A DNA stretch of 64,000 bases from CAMDPA01 sp964574325 (GCA_964574325.1 CAZNMY010000011.1:1-64000), one strand, 5' to 3'; shown: positions 49,003 to 58,237, counted from the first letter of the stretch. Numbers and translations: made by a program. The notes: generated by a model not told the origin, from the sequence alone.

Positions 49003-49443
49003 ATGCTCTCACCCTTTGATCATCATCGGAGAATTTCGAGCAGGCGCGCCGCTTTGGCTGCGCTCCCTCTGGTGATGGTGACGGTACTCTCACTGACCTC
49101 ACCTCCTGCCTCCGCGTGCTGCGATCCGCTGAGCCCCTTTCGGGAAGGCGAAGGTTATGCAGACAAGGCTGCCACCTGCGAAAATCTCGCCTACTGGGCC
49201 GAGCGGGCTCCGAAGACGGATGCCCGCGTGAGCATGACCGTACGGGGCAAGCTCTCGGCCGTCATTTGGACGGGAGTCCTTGCCTACCTCGAAATGTGCG
49301 ACCCGAAGGGCATGCAGGTCGTGTGCGTCACCTACCAGACGAACGGCATGAAGGCGGGCGATGTCGTGTCGTTCGGCGGCGGCTATCAACGCCGCAGTGA
49401 CAAGTGGGTGATGCTGGACCCGTGCCTTGCGAACCGCCAATAG
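49003..49443 (+). CDS. exported Cys-rich protein, unknown
   Basis: A 146-residue protein with a signal peptide (AALAALPLVMVTVLSLTSPP, cleavage near ASA) starting with the mature end CCDPLSPFREGE. Later Cys are in ATCENLAYW, LEMCDPKGMQVVCV and DPCLANRQ, so disulfides are likely in the periplasm. It lies 75 bp after the beta-lactamase gene in the same direction but separated by a start with no clear operon link. No family recognised. Confidence 0.6.
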   Translation: MLSPFDHHRRISSRRAALAALPLVMVTVLSLTSPPASACCDPLSPFREGEGYADKAATCENLAYWAERAPKTDARVSMTVRGKLSAVIWTGVLAYLEMCDPKGMQVVCVTYQTNGMKAGDVVSFGGGYQRRSDKWVMLDPCLANRQ

Positions 49444-50298
49444 TGATTGAGCGACCTCCGGATCTATGAACTTTACCGCGCGCGACCTGGCATTCGACAA
49501 GGGCCATAAAGCCAATCGGCGGATGGAGGGGTATCAATCGATTGCCAATTGATTAGCTCGTTCAACTCGACACCTGCGAGTGAGCTACCGTTAATTTCGT
49601 GATCAGATGCTGCCCGAGACTTTTGGCAACGACACAGATACGCCTAGTTCCGGCTTATGATTTAACATAACACCTGGATGCGTCGCACCGCGCCAAATGC
49701 CTGCCGGCGCTGCTCAAAGGCCCCTGAGATTCATCATAATGGATGTTATACGACTTGGTCGTCTGCGTCGACTCAGCCGTCCGACTCGACTTGGTCGTCT
49801 AAGTCGTCAGTGTCGTCATAGTCGACTACCTGTCGCCATCAGACGCCAGCATCATGTTTGGCCAATTTGTTGGCCAGTTTCGTTGCCATGCCCCTTCTTG
49901 ATTTTGCAGGCGAACTCGCTGTTTCCCGCGTCAACTTCAGAACCTGTTGGCCAGTTGATCGGCCAGTTCGGACGCGTCTGGGCAGGCACTCTACGTACCA
50001 AGCAGAGGATCATGCGCCTCTCCCAGCTAACTGCCGCAGGCGTTCACGCCGCCTTGCGCACCGATCACGTACCGGTCTCTATCTTCACGCCCGCCAGACC
50101 ACTGCGCATCTAGACCGTGATTCGGCCCTATCTCGAAGACATCGCCGCCGATGAAGGGTGACCGACAAGTTGATCACGGTGCCGCCGTCCTTTGGATGCA
50201 CACCAAAAGCAGATACGATTGTCTGCGTCCTCGGCGATGATTCGGCCTCGCCATTGATCGAGGTGCCGACGTTTGTCACGATGCGCCAGGGGCACCGC
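49444..50298. other. gap with short repeats
   Basis: About 850 bp with no gene that I trust. Contents: AT-rich start, a 9-bp tandem array (49749-49829), TGTTGGCCAGTT twice (49868-49879 and 49945-49956) with GGCCAGTT again at 49961, then the leader of the next gene. A low-complexity reading frame over the array (RLGRLRRLSRPTRLGRLSR) is a by-product of the repeats. Confidence 0.45.
49749..49829 (+). repeat. nine-unit 9-bp tandem array
   Basis: Nine 9-bp units of the type GTCGTCnnn or GTCGACnnn run without interruption from 49749 to 49829, e.g. GTCGTCTGC, GTCGACTCA, GTCGTCTAA, GTCGTCAGT, GTCGTCATA, GTCGACTAC. The embedded 14-bp sequence CGACTTGGTCGTCT occurs at 49751 and 49787. Possible protein-binding or centromere-like array. 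Confidence 0.65.
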
Positions 50299-51981
50299 AT
50301 GACGAAGGACCAACTGATCGCACTGTTGAACGAACACCGCGCAGCGGAGAGCGAATACGAGTGGCTGGAATTCAAGGAGGCCAAGACCAGCTTCGATCTC
50401 GAAAGGCTCGGCCAGTACGTCTCTGCCCTGTCCAATGAAGCGAACCTCGCCGGCCGGCCCGTCGCCTGGCTCGTATTCGGCGTTCACGACACCAAGACCG
50501 AGACCAGCTCGAAGCGCAGAATTGTCGTCGGCACGACGTTCAAGGTCGGTGTGACGGCATTGAACGAGGTCAAGCGTGGTGTCGCCGATCACACCACCCA
50601 GCGGCTTAGCTTCAAGGACATCCATGAATTGAAGGTGGACGGCAAGCGCGTCCTCATGTTCGAGATACCGGCCGCACCGCCCGGCGTGCCGACGGCATGG
50701 AAGGGCCACTTCTATGGCCGCGAAGGCAGCAGCATCGCAGCCCTCAGCCTCGCCGAATTGGATATCATCCGCAGGCAGTCAGACGATTGGTCCGCCGAGC
50801 TGTGCGACGGCGCATCGATCGACGATCTCGACCCGGCCGCCATCAAGGAGGCGCGGCAGAATTTCAAGATCAAGAATCCCAAACTCGCCCAAGAAGTCGA
50901 CGGCTGGAGCACCGAGACGTTCCTTGCCAAGGCCAAAGTCCTGCGCGCCAAGAAAATCACCCGAACCGCCATCTTGCTGCTCGGCAAGTCCGAAGCCAGC
51001 CACTTCCTCTCGCCCGCCGACCCGCGCATCACCTGGGTGTTGAAGAATGCCGACGGGACGAACCGCGACTATCAGCACTACGGCCCGCCGCTCCTGCTCG
51101 CCACCAACGAGATCGCAGCCCGCATCCGCAACACCAACTACCAGTTCATGCGCGACTCCACGCTGTTCCCCGCGCAGGTCCTGCAGTTTGATCCCTGGGT
51201 GCTGCGCGAGCTTCTGCACAACTGCATCGCTCACCAGGACTATCGACTGAACGGCCGCATCAACGTCGTCGAGAACGAGGACGCCCTGACGTTCACGAAT
51301 CTCGGCTCGTTCATGCCCGGTTCGGTCGAAACGCTCATCGCTGCCAATGTGCCGCCCGACCGCTATCGCAATCGATGCCTCGCGGAAGCGATGGTCGCCT
51401 TCAATATGATCGACACGCTGGGCAGCGGCATACCAAAGGCCTTTTCCATTCAGCGCAAACGCGGCTTCCCGATGCCCGATTTTGATCTCACCGACAGCCA
51501 GAAGGTGACCGTCACGTTGTACGGTCGCGTGCTCGACGAAAACTACACGCGCACACTATTTGCCAAATCCGACCTGCCATTGTCCGACGTCATCGCCCTC
51601 GACAAGGTGCAGAAGAAGCACGCGCTGACGAACGCTGAGATCGCCGATCTGCGACGCAAAAAGCTGATCGAGGGACGCAAGCCCAACATCTACGTCGCCG
51701 CCGCAGTCGCGGCTGCCGCCGGACAGGAAGCGACTTACGTTCTCACCGCCGGCTTCGAGGACAGCTACTACAAGGATCTGATCGTCAAGATGCTGCGGGA
51801 GTTCAAGCAGGCGCGTTCGCAGAAGATTTACGAATTGATCCGGCCCAAGTTGCCCGATGCGCTGACCGAGGCCCAGAAGAGCAACAAGATGCGGAACCTC
51901 CTCCAGCAACTCGACAGGGACGGTGTGATCCAGAATGTCGGCAAGCACGGCCCCGGTGCCATCTGGGCCCTGAAATCGTAG
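50299..51981 (+). CDS. Schlafen AlbA_2 domain protein with C-terminal ATPase/HTH region
   Basis: A 560-residue protein. N-terminal AlbA_2 (Schlafen-like) domain at about 15-150: EYEWLEFKEAKTSFDLERLG, VAWLVFGVHDT, then RVLMFEIPAAPPGVPTAWKG and FYGREGSSIAAL. The middle has an ATPase-like part with VLRELLHNCIAHQDYRLNGR and LGSGIPKAFSIQRKRGFP, as in COG2865-type proteins. Wing-helix-like parts follow. Related proteins are predicted regulators or RNA-targeting factors, and many lie on mobile elements. ATG 50299 follows AGGGG; 50158 and 50281 are in-frame alternatives. No partner gene in an operon. Confidence 0.82.
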   Translation: MTKDQLIALLNEHRAAESEYEWLEFKEAKTSFDLERLGQYVSALSNEANLAGRPVAWLVFGVHDTKTETSSKRRIVVGTTFKVGVTALNEVKRGVADHTTQRLSFKDIHELKVDGKRVLMFEIPAAPPGVPTAWKGHFYGREGSSIAALSLAELDIIRRQSDDWSAELCDGASIDDLDPAAIKEARQNFKIKNPKLAQEVDGWSTETFLAKAKVLRAKKITRTAILLLGKSEASHFLSPADPRITWVLKNADGTNRDYQHYGPPLLLATNEIAARIRNTNYQFMRDSTLFPAQVLQFDPWVLRELLHNCIAHQDYRLNGRINVVENEDALTFTNLGSFMPGSVETLIAANVPPDRYRNRCLAEAMVAFNMIDTLGSGIPKAFSIQRKRGFPMPDFDLTDSQKVTVTLYGRVLDENYTRTLFAKSDLPLSDVIALDKVQKKHALTNAEIADLRRKKLIEGRKPNIYVAAAVAAAAGQEATYVLTAGFEDSYYKDLIVKMLREFKQARSQKIYELIRPKLPDALTEAQKSNKMRNLLQQLDRDGVIQNVGKHGPGAIWALKS

Positions 51982-52186
51982 AGTAATTCGAGCGTACTTT
52001 TAGCGTACTTTGGGCTGGCCCGCTTACGTGATGCCAAACAAGCCATTGAATATAAGTCATTATTTGAGGAGACGGAGTTGTCTTGACCTCTTCGGATGTC
52101 ATGACACTCAGCGTACTTTGCGCCGCGACCGACGAGTACGAAGCTTTCAGAATGCCGAGCAGCGACGATTCGGATAACCGCACCTG

Positions 52187-52408
52187 CTAGTCGCTGGACA
52201 ATGCGTCATCGTCATTCGCAACCTCCTCGCGCGCGTCCATCTCTAATGCGTATAGGTCGTCTTGCCGCGCCAAGCGCCGCCGGTAAGTCTCATCGTCCTC
52301 GCCGTTGCGTGGGGCGAACGTCCACAATATGTGCGCCACATCCCGCACCTTTTGCCGCCTCGCCTGTTCAGCACGCCACCGACGCTGATGCCGTTCATCG
52401 ATCGACAT
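52187..52408 (-). CDS. small charged protein, unknown
   Basis: A 73-residue protein starting MSIDERHQRRWRAEQARRQK, with a basic N-terminus and acidic C-terminus (REEVANDDDALSSD); one predicted helix-turn-helix-like region around ETYRRRLARQDDLYALEMDA. No family recognised. Stands alone between the AlbA_2 gene and the rightward hypothetical gene. Confidence 0.45.
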   Translation of the reverse strand: MSIDERHQRRWRAEQARRQKVRDVAHILWTFAPRNGEDDETYRRRLARQDDLYALEMDAREEVANDDDALSSD

Positions 52409-52585
52409 GATCGAGCCATCCTTTCATGTCGAGCGACGATAGATCAACTTCATGACTGCGCGAAGGCCACCAAGTCCGGTCTGTGCGGCCGTTTCGGTCA
52501 TATGAGATGGCGACTCCGAGAGCCATTGCATTGACCGCACGTGGCCATCGGCGACAATCAGCATTTCCCCTCGCCCCGGATTGCC

Positions 52586-52909
52586 GTGAGTGCTTCTGAT
52601 GTCAAACCTACCCCCTCACCTTACGCCGCCCTCAACGGGGCCCGGCGCGATGCGGCTGCGGATGCTCTACCTGCCGATGCCGAGGCCGCGCGGCTTGGCG
52701 CCGAAACCGAACGCCTGGCCGCACTGAAGCGGGCCTTGTGGGACAGCTTCCAGGTGGCGCCGCAGAGTCCCGTCAGGGCGCCCATCGTCGATCTGACCAT
52801 GGCCTATACGGATGCGCTGCGGCTGGAATTGAAGCTGCGGGCTTCGGCCAAGGAGCAGCGGTCGGCCGCCGCCAAGGTGCTGGCCAAGTCTGGCATCCGC
52901 TCATTGTGA
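52586..52909 (+). CDS. small helical protein, unknown
   Basis: About 107 residues; starts VSASDVKPTPSPYAALNGAR, then a long helix (ERLAALKRALWDSFQVAP) and the C-terminal helix YTDALRLELKLRASAKEQRS. GTG 52586 is preferred; GTG 52541 is in frame upstream. No domain assignable. The HTH gene follows 100 bp later and may be cotranscribed. Confidence 0.45.
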   Translation: MSASDVKPTPSPYAALNGARRDAAADALPADAEAARLGAETERLAALKRALWDSFQVAPQSPVRAPIVDLTMAYTDALRLELKLRASAKEQRSAAAKVLAKSGIRSL

Positions 52910-53010
52910 TCGCTCAAAAGACCGCTGCCTCCAGCTATGGGGGCGCATGAAAGTATTTCGGCTGTCATTTGCAGTTGCTTCGTTCCGCCCCAGAAAACTA
53001 TTCTAAGGCC

Positions 53011-53709
53011 ATGATAGACAATAGACAAATCCGTGCCGCCCGTGCCCTGCTCGAATGGAGCCAGGCCGATCTCGCCCGTGCCGCCGGCATGGCCGTCTCT
53101 TCCATCAAGGCCATCGAAAGCTGCGCCTCGACACCGCGACGGGAAACCCTCGAAGCGATTGCTGCGACCTTCGAAGCCGCCGGCGTCGATTTCTGTCCGC
53201 CATCGGGCGTGCGCTTGAAGTCCGATGTCGTCACTGTTCATCAAGGCCGCGATGCGGCAACCGAGTTGATGAATTCCATCCTGCGGCACGCGCCGAACGA
53301 TCCCTCACAAGAAGTCTGCATCATTGGGCTCGACGAGCAACTGGCCGCCGAGTTGGACGGTCCCGACGTCCATCCTAATTTGCGTGCGCGCTTGGGGCAG
53401 GCCGGCGTCCGCGAGCGCGTCCTGATTGCCGAAGGCGTGAAAGAATTTCTGCGTGACGAAGCCAGCTATCGCTGGATGCCGCGCGATGGCTTCTGCCGCA
53501 ACGCTCCCATCTACATCTACGGCGACAAAGTCGCCGTACAGTCCGGCACGCTCCGCCGCCAGACCATCATCATCGACGCCAAGCCGCTCGCCCAGCATCT
53601 GCGCGCCCTGTTCGGCGTGCTGTGGAAGGAATCCGAGACGCCGTGGGACAAGCCCGCCTTTGCTGTGAAACGTAGTCGTCCGTCGGACGACCTGGAGCAG
53701 GTCGCGTGA
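53011..53709 (+). CDS. XRE-family HTH regulator with C-terminal effector-like domain
   Basis: A 232-residue protein. Residues 3-60 are a typical XRE helix-turn-helix: QIRAARALLEWSQADLARAA, SSIKAIESC, TLEAIAATFEAAGVDF. The C-terminal 150 residues (EVCIIGLDEQLAAELDGPDV, RVLIAEGVKEFLRDEASYRW, NAPIYIYGDKVAVQSGTLRR, LRALFGVLWK) recur in plasmid-borne regulators that end with PLAQHLRALFGVLWK-like text; function of that part is unknown. ATG 53011 is close to the HTH; upstream start 52969 less likely. Overlaps by GTGA a small membrane-protein gene. Confidence 0.78.
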   Translation: MIDNRQIRAARALLEWSQADLARAAGMAVSSIKAIESCASTPRRETLEAIAATFEAAGVDFCPPSGVRLKSDVVTVHQGRDAATELMNSILRHAPNDPSQEVCIIGLDEQLAAELDGPDVHPNLRARLGQAGVRERVLIAEGVKEFLRDEASYRWMPRDGFCRNAPIYIYGDKVAVQSGTLRRQTIIIDAKPLAQHLRALFGVLWKESETPWDKPAFAVKRSRPSDDLEQVA

Positions 53710-53879
53710 GGCCGGCACCCGATCCTCGCTGTCTCAATTCGCCCGTGCGGCGTCTCGCCCGGCGGACCATCGTTTTTCTTGTGCTGGTCGCGGTCTTTGG
53801 AATTGTACTCGGCGCCGGGGCCTGGCTCTTGCGTAGCAGCTTGCCGCAACAAACGGGCGTCTCTGCCTCCAGGATATGA
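53706..53879 (+). CDS. 57-residue single-pass membrane protein
   Basis: Starts at GTG 53706, overlapping the HTH gene stop (GTGA). After a basic N-terminus (PVRRLARRT) comes one strong membrane helix (IVFLVLVAVFGIVLGAGAWL) and a short polar tail. Coupling to the HTH gene suggests cofunction, e.g. membrane tethering or signalling, but there is no family evidence. Confidence 0.5.
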   Translation: MRPAPDPRCLNSPVRRLARRTIVFLVLVAVFGIVLGAGAWLLRSSLPQQTGVSASRI

Positions 53880-53985
53880 TCGACGCGTTCGCCTTCGCTA
53901 CGTATGGCCGTCCAACTGCTTGAGTCGGCACTTGTGTTTTGGTTTCATGCGCTTGGCGATATGATGGCTTTGACCGGATACCTTT

Positions 53986-54837
53986 ATGCCAGCCACGAAA
54001 GCCAAAACCCCGACGCCCGCGACCATTGTTCCCCCTGGGGGCGTGACAGGGCATGCGCATCCTCGATGTTTCGCGTCGGTCGATAACAATTGCGCGAACC
54101 GCATCTCACGTGAGCACTTCATCTCCGAAACTCTGCTGCGTCAGATCGAGCTGAACAACACAGCCAAGATTGCTGGCTTGCGCTGGTAGCAACCGCAGTC
54201 GTTCAACATCCTGCCGCTCAAAGGGCTGGCATCGAACATCCTCTGCGAGAGGCACAATAACGCACTCAGTCCACTCGACGCTGCCGTCGGAGCGTTCACG
54301 CTGGCTATCGGCGCGATTGATGGCGAGTTGCATCCCAAGTCGACCAGCGCCAGGTTTGTACGATATGAGTTTTGCGGTGAGGACATCGAGCGCTGGATGC
54401 TGAAGTGCCTGATCGGCATGGTCGTCTCCGGCAACATCGGCGGCGTTCTCAAGAGTGAGTGTCACGATCTGCTCTTTGATCGCGTCCCCTGGCCGACAGG
54501 ATGGGGCCTCTATTGGCTGCACGACAAAGGCGGCACCGCCTATCACTCTCAGAGTTTTGCCATCTCGACCGATGTCCACCCGCAAACCGAAGTGATCGTG
54601 CTCGTGCGCTTCACGTTTCGCGGCATGCCGTTCGGATTGTGCCTCGGGAGGCCCGATCATCCCACGCAGTTCGGAGTTCTCAGGCCGAAGTCGCTGACGT
54701 TCAAGACTAGTGAACGCACGCGCACCGTCGTTCTGAATTGGTCACGCAGTCGGTCTGGCTATCCCATCATACTCAACCGAGCTGGAAGTTATGACGGCCC
54801 TCCGCCCAATTGGCAGGAATGGGAACGTGAAAGCTGA
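53986..54837 (+). pseudogene. HNH-like endonuclease gene with in-frame TAG
   Basis: Read through one TAG codon (54187-54189), this frame gives about 283 residues. Before the TAG: HPRCFASVDNNC, ISREHFISETLL, IAGLRW. After it: QPQSFNILPLKGLASNILCE, RHNNALSPLDAAVGAF. This combination of a Cys pair, an ISREHxIS and a LCxxHNxxLSPLDA box is that of HNH-like proteins on plasmids and phages. The stop splits the active-site region. A CAG to TAG change is the simplest explanation. Sequencing error or readthrough cannot be excluded. The C-terminal 200 residues are otherwise intact. Confidence 0.6.
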
Positions 54838-55013
54838 CGACGTAGGTGTCGAAAGAACATTTGGACGTGTCCCCGCGCGAAGGGCACGGGGTCGGGCTGT
54901 AGTCGGTCGTGAACAACGACCGACCGGAGCCCCACGGCTCGAAGTGGGTTGCAGACGAGGGTCTCCGCCCATACGGGTCACCATCCCTCACGCAAGGCAT
55001 AGCATGGCAGATG
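54838..55013. other. short gap after the HNH gene
   Basis: About 175 bp; a GTG-started rightward frame from 54909 (MNNDRPEPHGSKWVADEG in translation) is possible, but it runs antisense into the regulator gene and has no support. Nothing else is seen. Confidence 0.3.
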
Positions 55014-55301
55014 TCAGGGGCGGCACCCGTCACTTGGATTGCGCGCGCCGATTACGGTCGTGCTTACGACCTTGAGCTGCGGCGGCCAGAACACGGCAGG
55101 AATATCGAGGCCGTACCATCTGCACATGAAGTGCAGCTCGACGGCCAGCGGCAGAAGACGTCCGGCCTCCCAATCCTCGATGACCGAGACCGGATAGCTG
55201 AAACTGCGTGCAATCCGCTCGATCTTGAAACCGCGCGTCTGCCTGCCAAGCCGCAAATGGCGGGCAATGTTCTGCCGGCTGTACTCGGGAATCCTCGGCA
55301 T
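55014..55301 (-). CDS. small HTH-like protein
   Basis: A 95-residue protein from ATG 55301 (MPRIPEYSRQNIARHLRLGR). The centre TRGFKIERIARSFSYPVSVI followed by EDWEAGRLLPLAVELHFMCR has the spacing of an XRE-type helix-turn-helix in which the turn Gly is replaced; the WYGLDIPAVFWP end is hydrophobic. Ends with a polar tail. A DNA-binding regulator is likely; target unknown. Confidence 0.5.
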   Translation of the reverse strand: MPRIPEYSRQNIARHLRLGRQTRGFKIERIARSFSYPVSVIEDWEAGRLLPLAVELHFMCRWYGLDIPAVFWPPQLKVVSTTVIGARNPSDGCRP

Positions 55302-55731
55302 GAAGCCCTCGCTCCGCACGCTGCCGCGATCAGGCAAGTTCGACCCGACAGGATCATCTTGCCATCGTGCTCAGGTCCGTCAAGGCGGCATCCACACTCA
55401 CACCGGCCTTGACCGACCTTGCGCGCGACGGCCGCGGCCACACGCGGTCGGGGCGAAGGAAAGCCTTCGGCGAGGTCGAACCAAGGAAATGGCCGGCAAG
55501 GGATGAAGCTGCTGATGGCTGCACCTGGGTAGGCGTCGAAGTGCTTCACGTTTCGGGGGGCGACAGCGCGATCGCGGAGTATGGGGCGCGGGAGTTGGAG
55601 TGCGGTTTGCGCGTGATGAAGATCCATCCTCGTTGGGACGCGATCGAAGTACGCGCTATCAACTTGATCGATTTCAGTTGGGACGCTTGACGTCCAGGCA
55701 TTGGCCTCCTCGTCACAACAGGAGACCCGAC
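55302..55731. other. gap without a supported gene
   Basis: About 430 bp. Long open frames exist on both strands but have the composition of shadows and no start signals. GGAGA for the gene at 55732 lies at the right end. Confidence 0.3.
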
Positions 55732-56151
55732 ATGCCAACTCTCACCGCCGATCCACGCTCTGTCATCATCGCACCGGCCGTCATCAGCGCCGCGCTCGAT
55801 TGCCTCGGCGTGCTCGCCGACATCGATCCAATCGAACCTCGGCACATGCATCGCATTGCGCTCGCGCTCGGATGCCGCGAACCGGAAGCCACCGCCGTCA
55901 CCTTGCGCCTGCTCGCAACTGCTGCTGTGCTCAACGATGATCGCTGGTTGCCGTGGTCGCGCTTCCACAGAAACCAAACCGCTGACGGGCGGCGCATCTT
56001 CGATGCCGCGCTGATGCACACCGTCGCTAGCCTGCCGCTCGACCGTCGCGGACGCTTCGATGCCGGTGTCTTCTTCGACCAGCTGCTGCACATCCTTGCG
56101 GACCCGCAGATCACCCATGGTTCAGGCGGCGCCCACGCCTGGCGTCAGTGA
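55732..56151 (+). CDS. helical protein, unknown
   Basis: A 139-residue protein starting MPTLTADPRSVIIAPAVISA, helical: LDCLGVLADIDPIEPRHMHR, REPEATAVTLRLLATAAVLN, AALMHTVASLPLDRRGRF. GGAG precedes the ATG by 7 bp. No family recognised. It is the first of a rightward run with ArdC and further element genes; gap to the next gene 142 bp. Confidence 0.55.
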   Translation: MPTLTADPRSVIIAPAVISAALDCLGVLADIDPIEPRHMHRIALALGCREPEATAVTLRLLATAAVLNDDRWLPWSRFHRNQTADGRRIFDAALMHTVASLPLDRRGRFDAGVFFDQLLHILADPQITHGSGGAHAWRQ

Positions 56152-56293
56152 ACCGTCACTCCAGAAAGGCCAGTGCCACAGGCCAGAACGGCCACGGCAA
56201 TTCCGGCCATCGCCACTCTCAGACTTATCCGATGCCCGTCACGTCCCTAGCCTGACGGCGTTCCATTCCTTCATCACACTAGGAGATCACATC

Positions 56294-56908
56294 ATGACCC
56301 ATCCCAACATGACCCCGGCCAACGGGGCCACCGCCCCTGCAACCGCCGACACCGCCAGCGGGTTCTTCGTTAACGCCGGCACGCACGCCGGTTGGTTCAC
56401 CACCCCCGACGGCGACATCTACGACATTCGCAAGCTCGAACCACGCGAAGTGACCGATCCGCGCAATGGTGAAATCACCACCATCTGGGGCGGCTACGCC
56501 ACGGCACGCGATCGCGAACTCGCAGCCAAGGATTCCATTCTGCAAGCCGACTTCAAGAAGACCGGTGAGCGGCCCGCTGATCTGTTTGCACCCGAAGCCC
56601 GCGACATTCCGCTCTACATCACGCTGCGCAATCGTCCCGGCAAAGGATACAGCGACATCGGCTCGTTCTGGAATGCACGCGGCCGCTACACCATCTTTGC
56701 TCGCGATCTCGAAGGCAAACGTGGCCTACGTTTTGGCGGCAATGTGCTGGCGTGGAAATCCGCTGCCGCACTCGAGGCCGAACGAGCCGCCCAGGCTCCG
56801 AAACCAGATGCTGCACCTGTTGCCACGCCCGATGGGCAAGCTGCCCGCGATGGTGCCGCCAAGCGTGCCGGCAAAGGCCGCACGGCCACGCCGCGCGCCG
56901 ATGCCTGA
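56294..56908 (+). CDS. unknown protein upstream of ardC
   Basis: A 204-residue protein starting MTHPNMTPANGATAPATADT, followed by a beta-rich domain (AGWFTTPDGDIYDIRKLEP, PLYITLRNRPGKGYSDIG, RYTIFARDLEGKRGLRFGGN) and a Pro/Ala/Lys C-terminal tail. The domain resembles small plasmid proteins next to ArdC-type genes, but I cannot name it. AGGAG precedes the ATG. The stop lies 108 bp before ardC; the intervening DNA forms the long hairpin. Confidence 0.58.
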   Translation: MTHPNMTPANGATAPATADTASGFFVNAGTHAGWFTTPDGDIYDIRKLEPREVTDPRNGEITTIWGGYATARDRELAAKDSILQADFKKTGERPADLFAPEARDIPLYITLRNRPGKGYSDIGSFWNARGRYTIFARDLEGKRGLRFGGNVLAWKSAAALEAERAAQAPKPDAAPVATPDGQAARDGAAKRAGKGRTATPRADA

Positions 56909-56956
56909 ATACCGTCTGACTGCGTTTGGGAGACGTTGGGCGTTGCCGCCTGGCGT

Positions 56957-57006
56957 CTCCTTTCGCTGCCGGGGCCCCGTTGGGCGAACCCCAGCAGCGA
57001 AAGGAG
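56957..57006 (+). promoter_or_regulatory. long hairpin covering the ardC ribosome binding site
   Basis: CTCCTTTCGCTG (56957-56968) and CAGCGAAAGGAG (56995-57006) are perfect 12-bp complements; GGGG/CCCC pairs lie inside. The second arm contains AAGGAG, the ardC Shine-Dalgarno, 10 bp before ATG 57017. The folded form would block initiation. Confidence 0.7.
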
Positions 57007-57016
57007 CCCACAAAAC

Positions 57017-58237
57017 ATGGCCAGAAAGCCCAGAACCTACAGCACCCTCCCCCACGCCGACGGCACGACGGCACGCCATCAGGACGGCACGAGCCAGGCG
57101 AAGGCAGAAGCATCGCCACGCCAGAAGATCGACGTGCACGAGGCCATCACGCAGAAGATCATCGCCGCGATCGAGGCTGGCGCGGGCAGCTTCGAAATGC
57201 CCTGGCACCGGCCCGGTGTCGCCTACACCATACCGACAAACGCAGCGACCGATAAAGCCTATCGCGGCTCGAACATCCTCTCACTGTGGATCGATGCTGA
57301 CGCCAAGAAATTCGAGCACCAGGTCTGGGCCACGTACAAGCAATACACCGAGCTAGGCGCACAGGTCCGCAAGGGCGAAAAAGGCTCCCTCATCGTCAAG
57401 TACGGCGAATGGGTGCCGAAGGCGCAATCCAGTGCTGCTGCAGGCGGGCAATCGCAGCGCCGGCAAAACAGCCCGGATACGAGTGGACATCCCAAGGGCG
57501 AGCAAAGTGATGATGACGGCAAACGCCTGTTCGCCAAAGCCGCCTGGGTGTTCAACATCGACCAGGTCGATGCCCCGGCTGAGCTGCGCGAGCGTTTGCT
57601 GCCAGCGGTCGTTCAGCGGCCGGATCTGACGACTCGCCTCGCCCATGTTGACGCGTTCATTGCAGCCACCGGGGCCGAATTCCGCGAAGGCGGACAACGC
57701 GCCTTCTACCGCCATCGCGATAGCCGTGGTGAGGGTGACTTCATCCAGATGCCGCCGCGCGATCTGTTCACCGGTACCAGCACTTCGACGCCAACCGAGA
57801 GCTTCGAAAGTACTAGGCTTCATGAACTGACCCATTGGGTCGGCGCGGAACACAGGCTGAATAGAAAATTCGGCGAGCGCTTCGGCGACAAAGAATACGC
57901 GTTCGAAGAACTGGTTGCGGAATTGTCGGCGGCGTTTCTGTGCGCCGAACTGGCCATCACCAACACACCGCGCGCGGACCACGCCCAGTATTGCGCCTCG
58001 TGGCTGGAAGTCTTGAAGGGCGATGCCAAGGCGATTTTCACCGCCGCATCTTTGGCGACGCGTGCCGTTGCGTATCTCAATGAGTTGCAGCCCGCTGCAG
58101 TCATGGCTCCTGACGTCGATGGCACGCGCGCGAAAGGTGCTGATGGTGACGCGTTGGAGCCAGACAGGCCAAGTGCCCGCGATGGTGCCGATCGCATGGC
58201 TCCGTCACGGTCCGCGAAATCAGGTGGTCCGAGATGA
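57017..58237 (+). CDS. ardC: ArdC-family antirestriction protein
   Basis: A 406-residue protein with the ArdC layout: N-terminal ssDNA-binding domain (VHEAITQKIIAAIEAGAGSF, WHRPGVAYTIPTNA, YRGSNILSLWIDAD, GAQVRKGEKGSLIVKYGEWV) and a C-terminal zincin-like domain with HELTHWVGAEHR (HExxH, 269-273) and AFEELVAELSAAFLCAEL with the third ligand Glu. ArdC protects incoming DNA from restriction. The central 40 residues are a Gln/Ser/Asp-rich linker. Start has AAGGAG within a hairpin. Overlaps the next gene by ATGA. Confidence 0.9.
   Translation: MARKPRTYSTLPHADGTTARHQDGTSQAKAEASPRQKIDVHEAITQKIIAAIEAGAGSFEMPWHRPGVAYTIPTNAATDKAYRGSNILSLWIDADAKKFEHQVWATYKQYTELGAQVRKGEKGSLIVKYGEWVPKAQSSAAAGGQSQRRQNSPDTSGHPKGEQSDDDGKRLFAKAAWVFNIDQVDAPAELRERLLPAVVQRPDLTTRLAHVDAFIAATGAEFREGGQRAFYRHRDSRGEGDFIQMPPRDLFTGTSTSTPTESFESTRLHELTHWVGAEHRLNRKFGERFGDKEYAFEELVAELSAAFLCAELAITNTPRADHAQYCASWLEVLKGDAKAIFTAASLATRAVAYLNELQPAAVMAPDVDGTRAKGADGDALEPDRPSARDGADRMAPSRSAKSGGPR

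Noticed and set aside
49697..50113. 138-codon plus-strand frame with RLGRL repeats
   Set aside because: The repeated peptide is a by-product of the 9-bp DNA array; no start signal or homologous pattern.
54106..54660. 184-codon minus-strand frame
   Set aside because: Antisense to the HNH gene, whose conserved blocks lie on the plus strand.
55064..55738. Cys/Arg-rich 224-codon minus-strand frame
   Set aside because: Runs through a small HTH-like gene in another frame; no start signal and unlikely composition.
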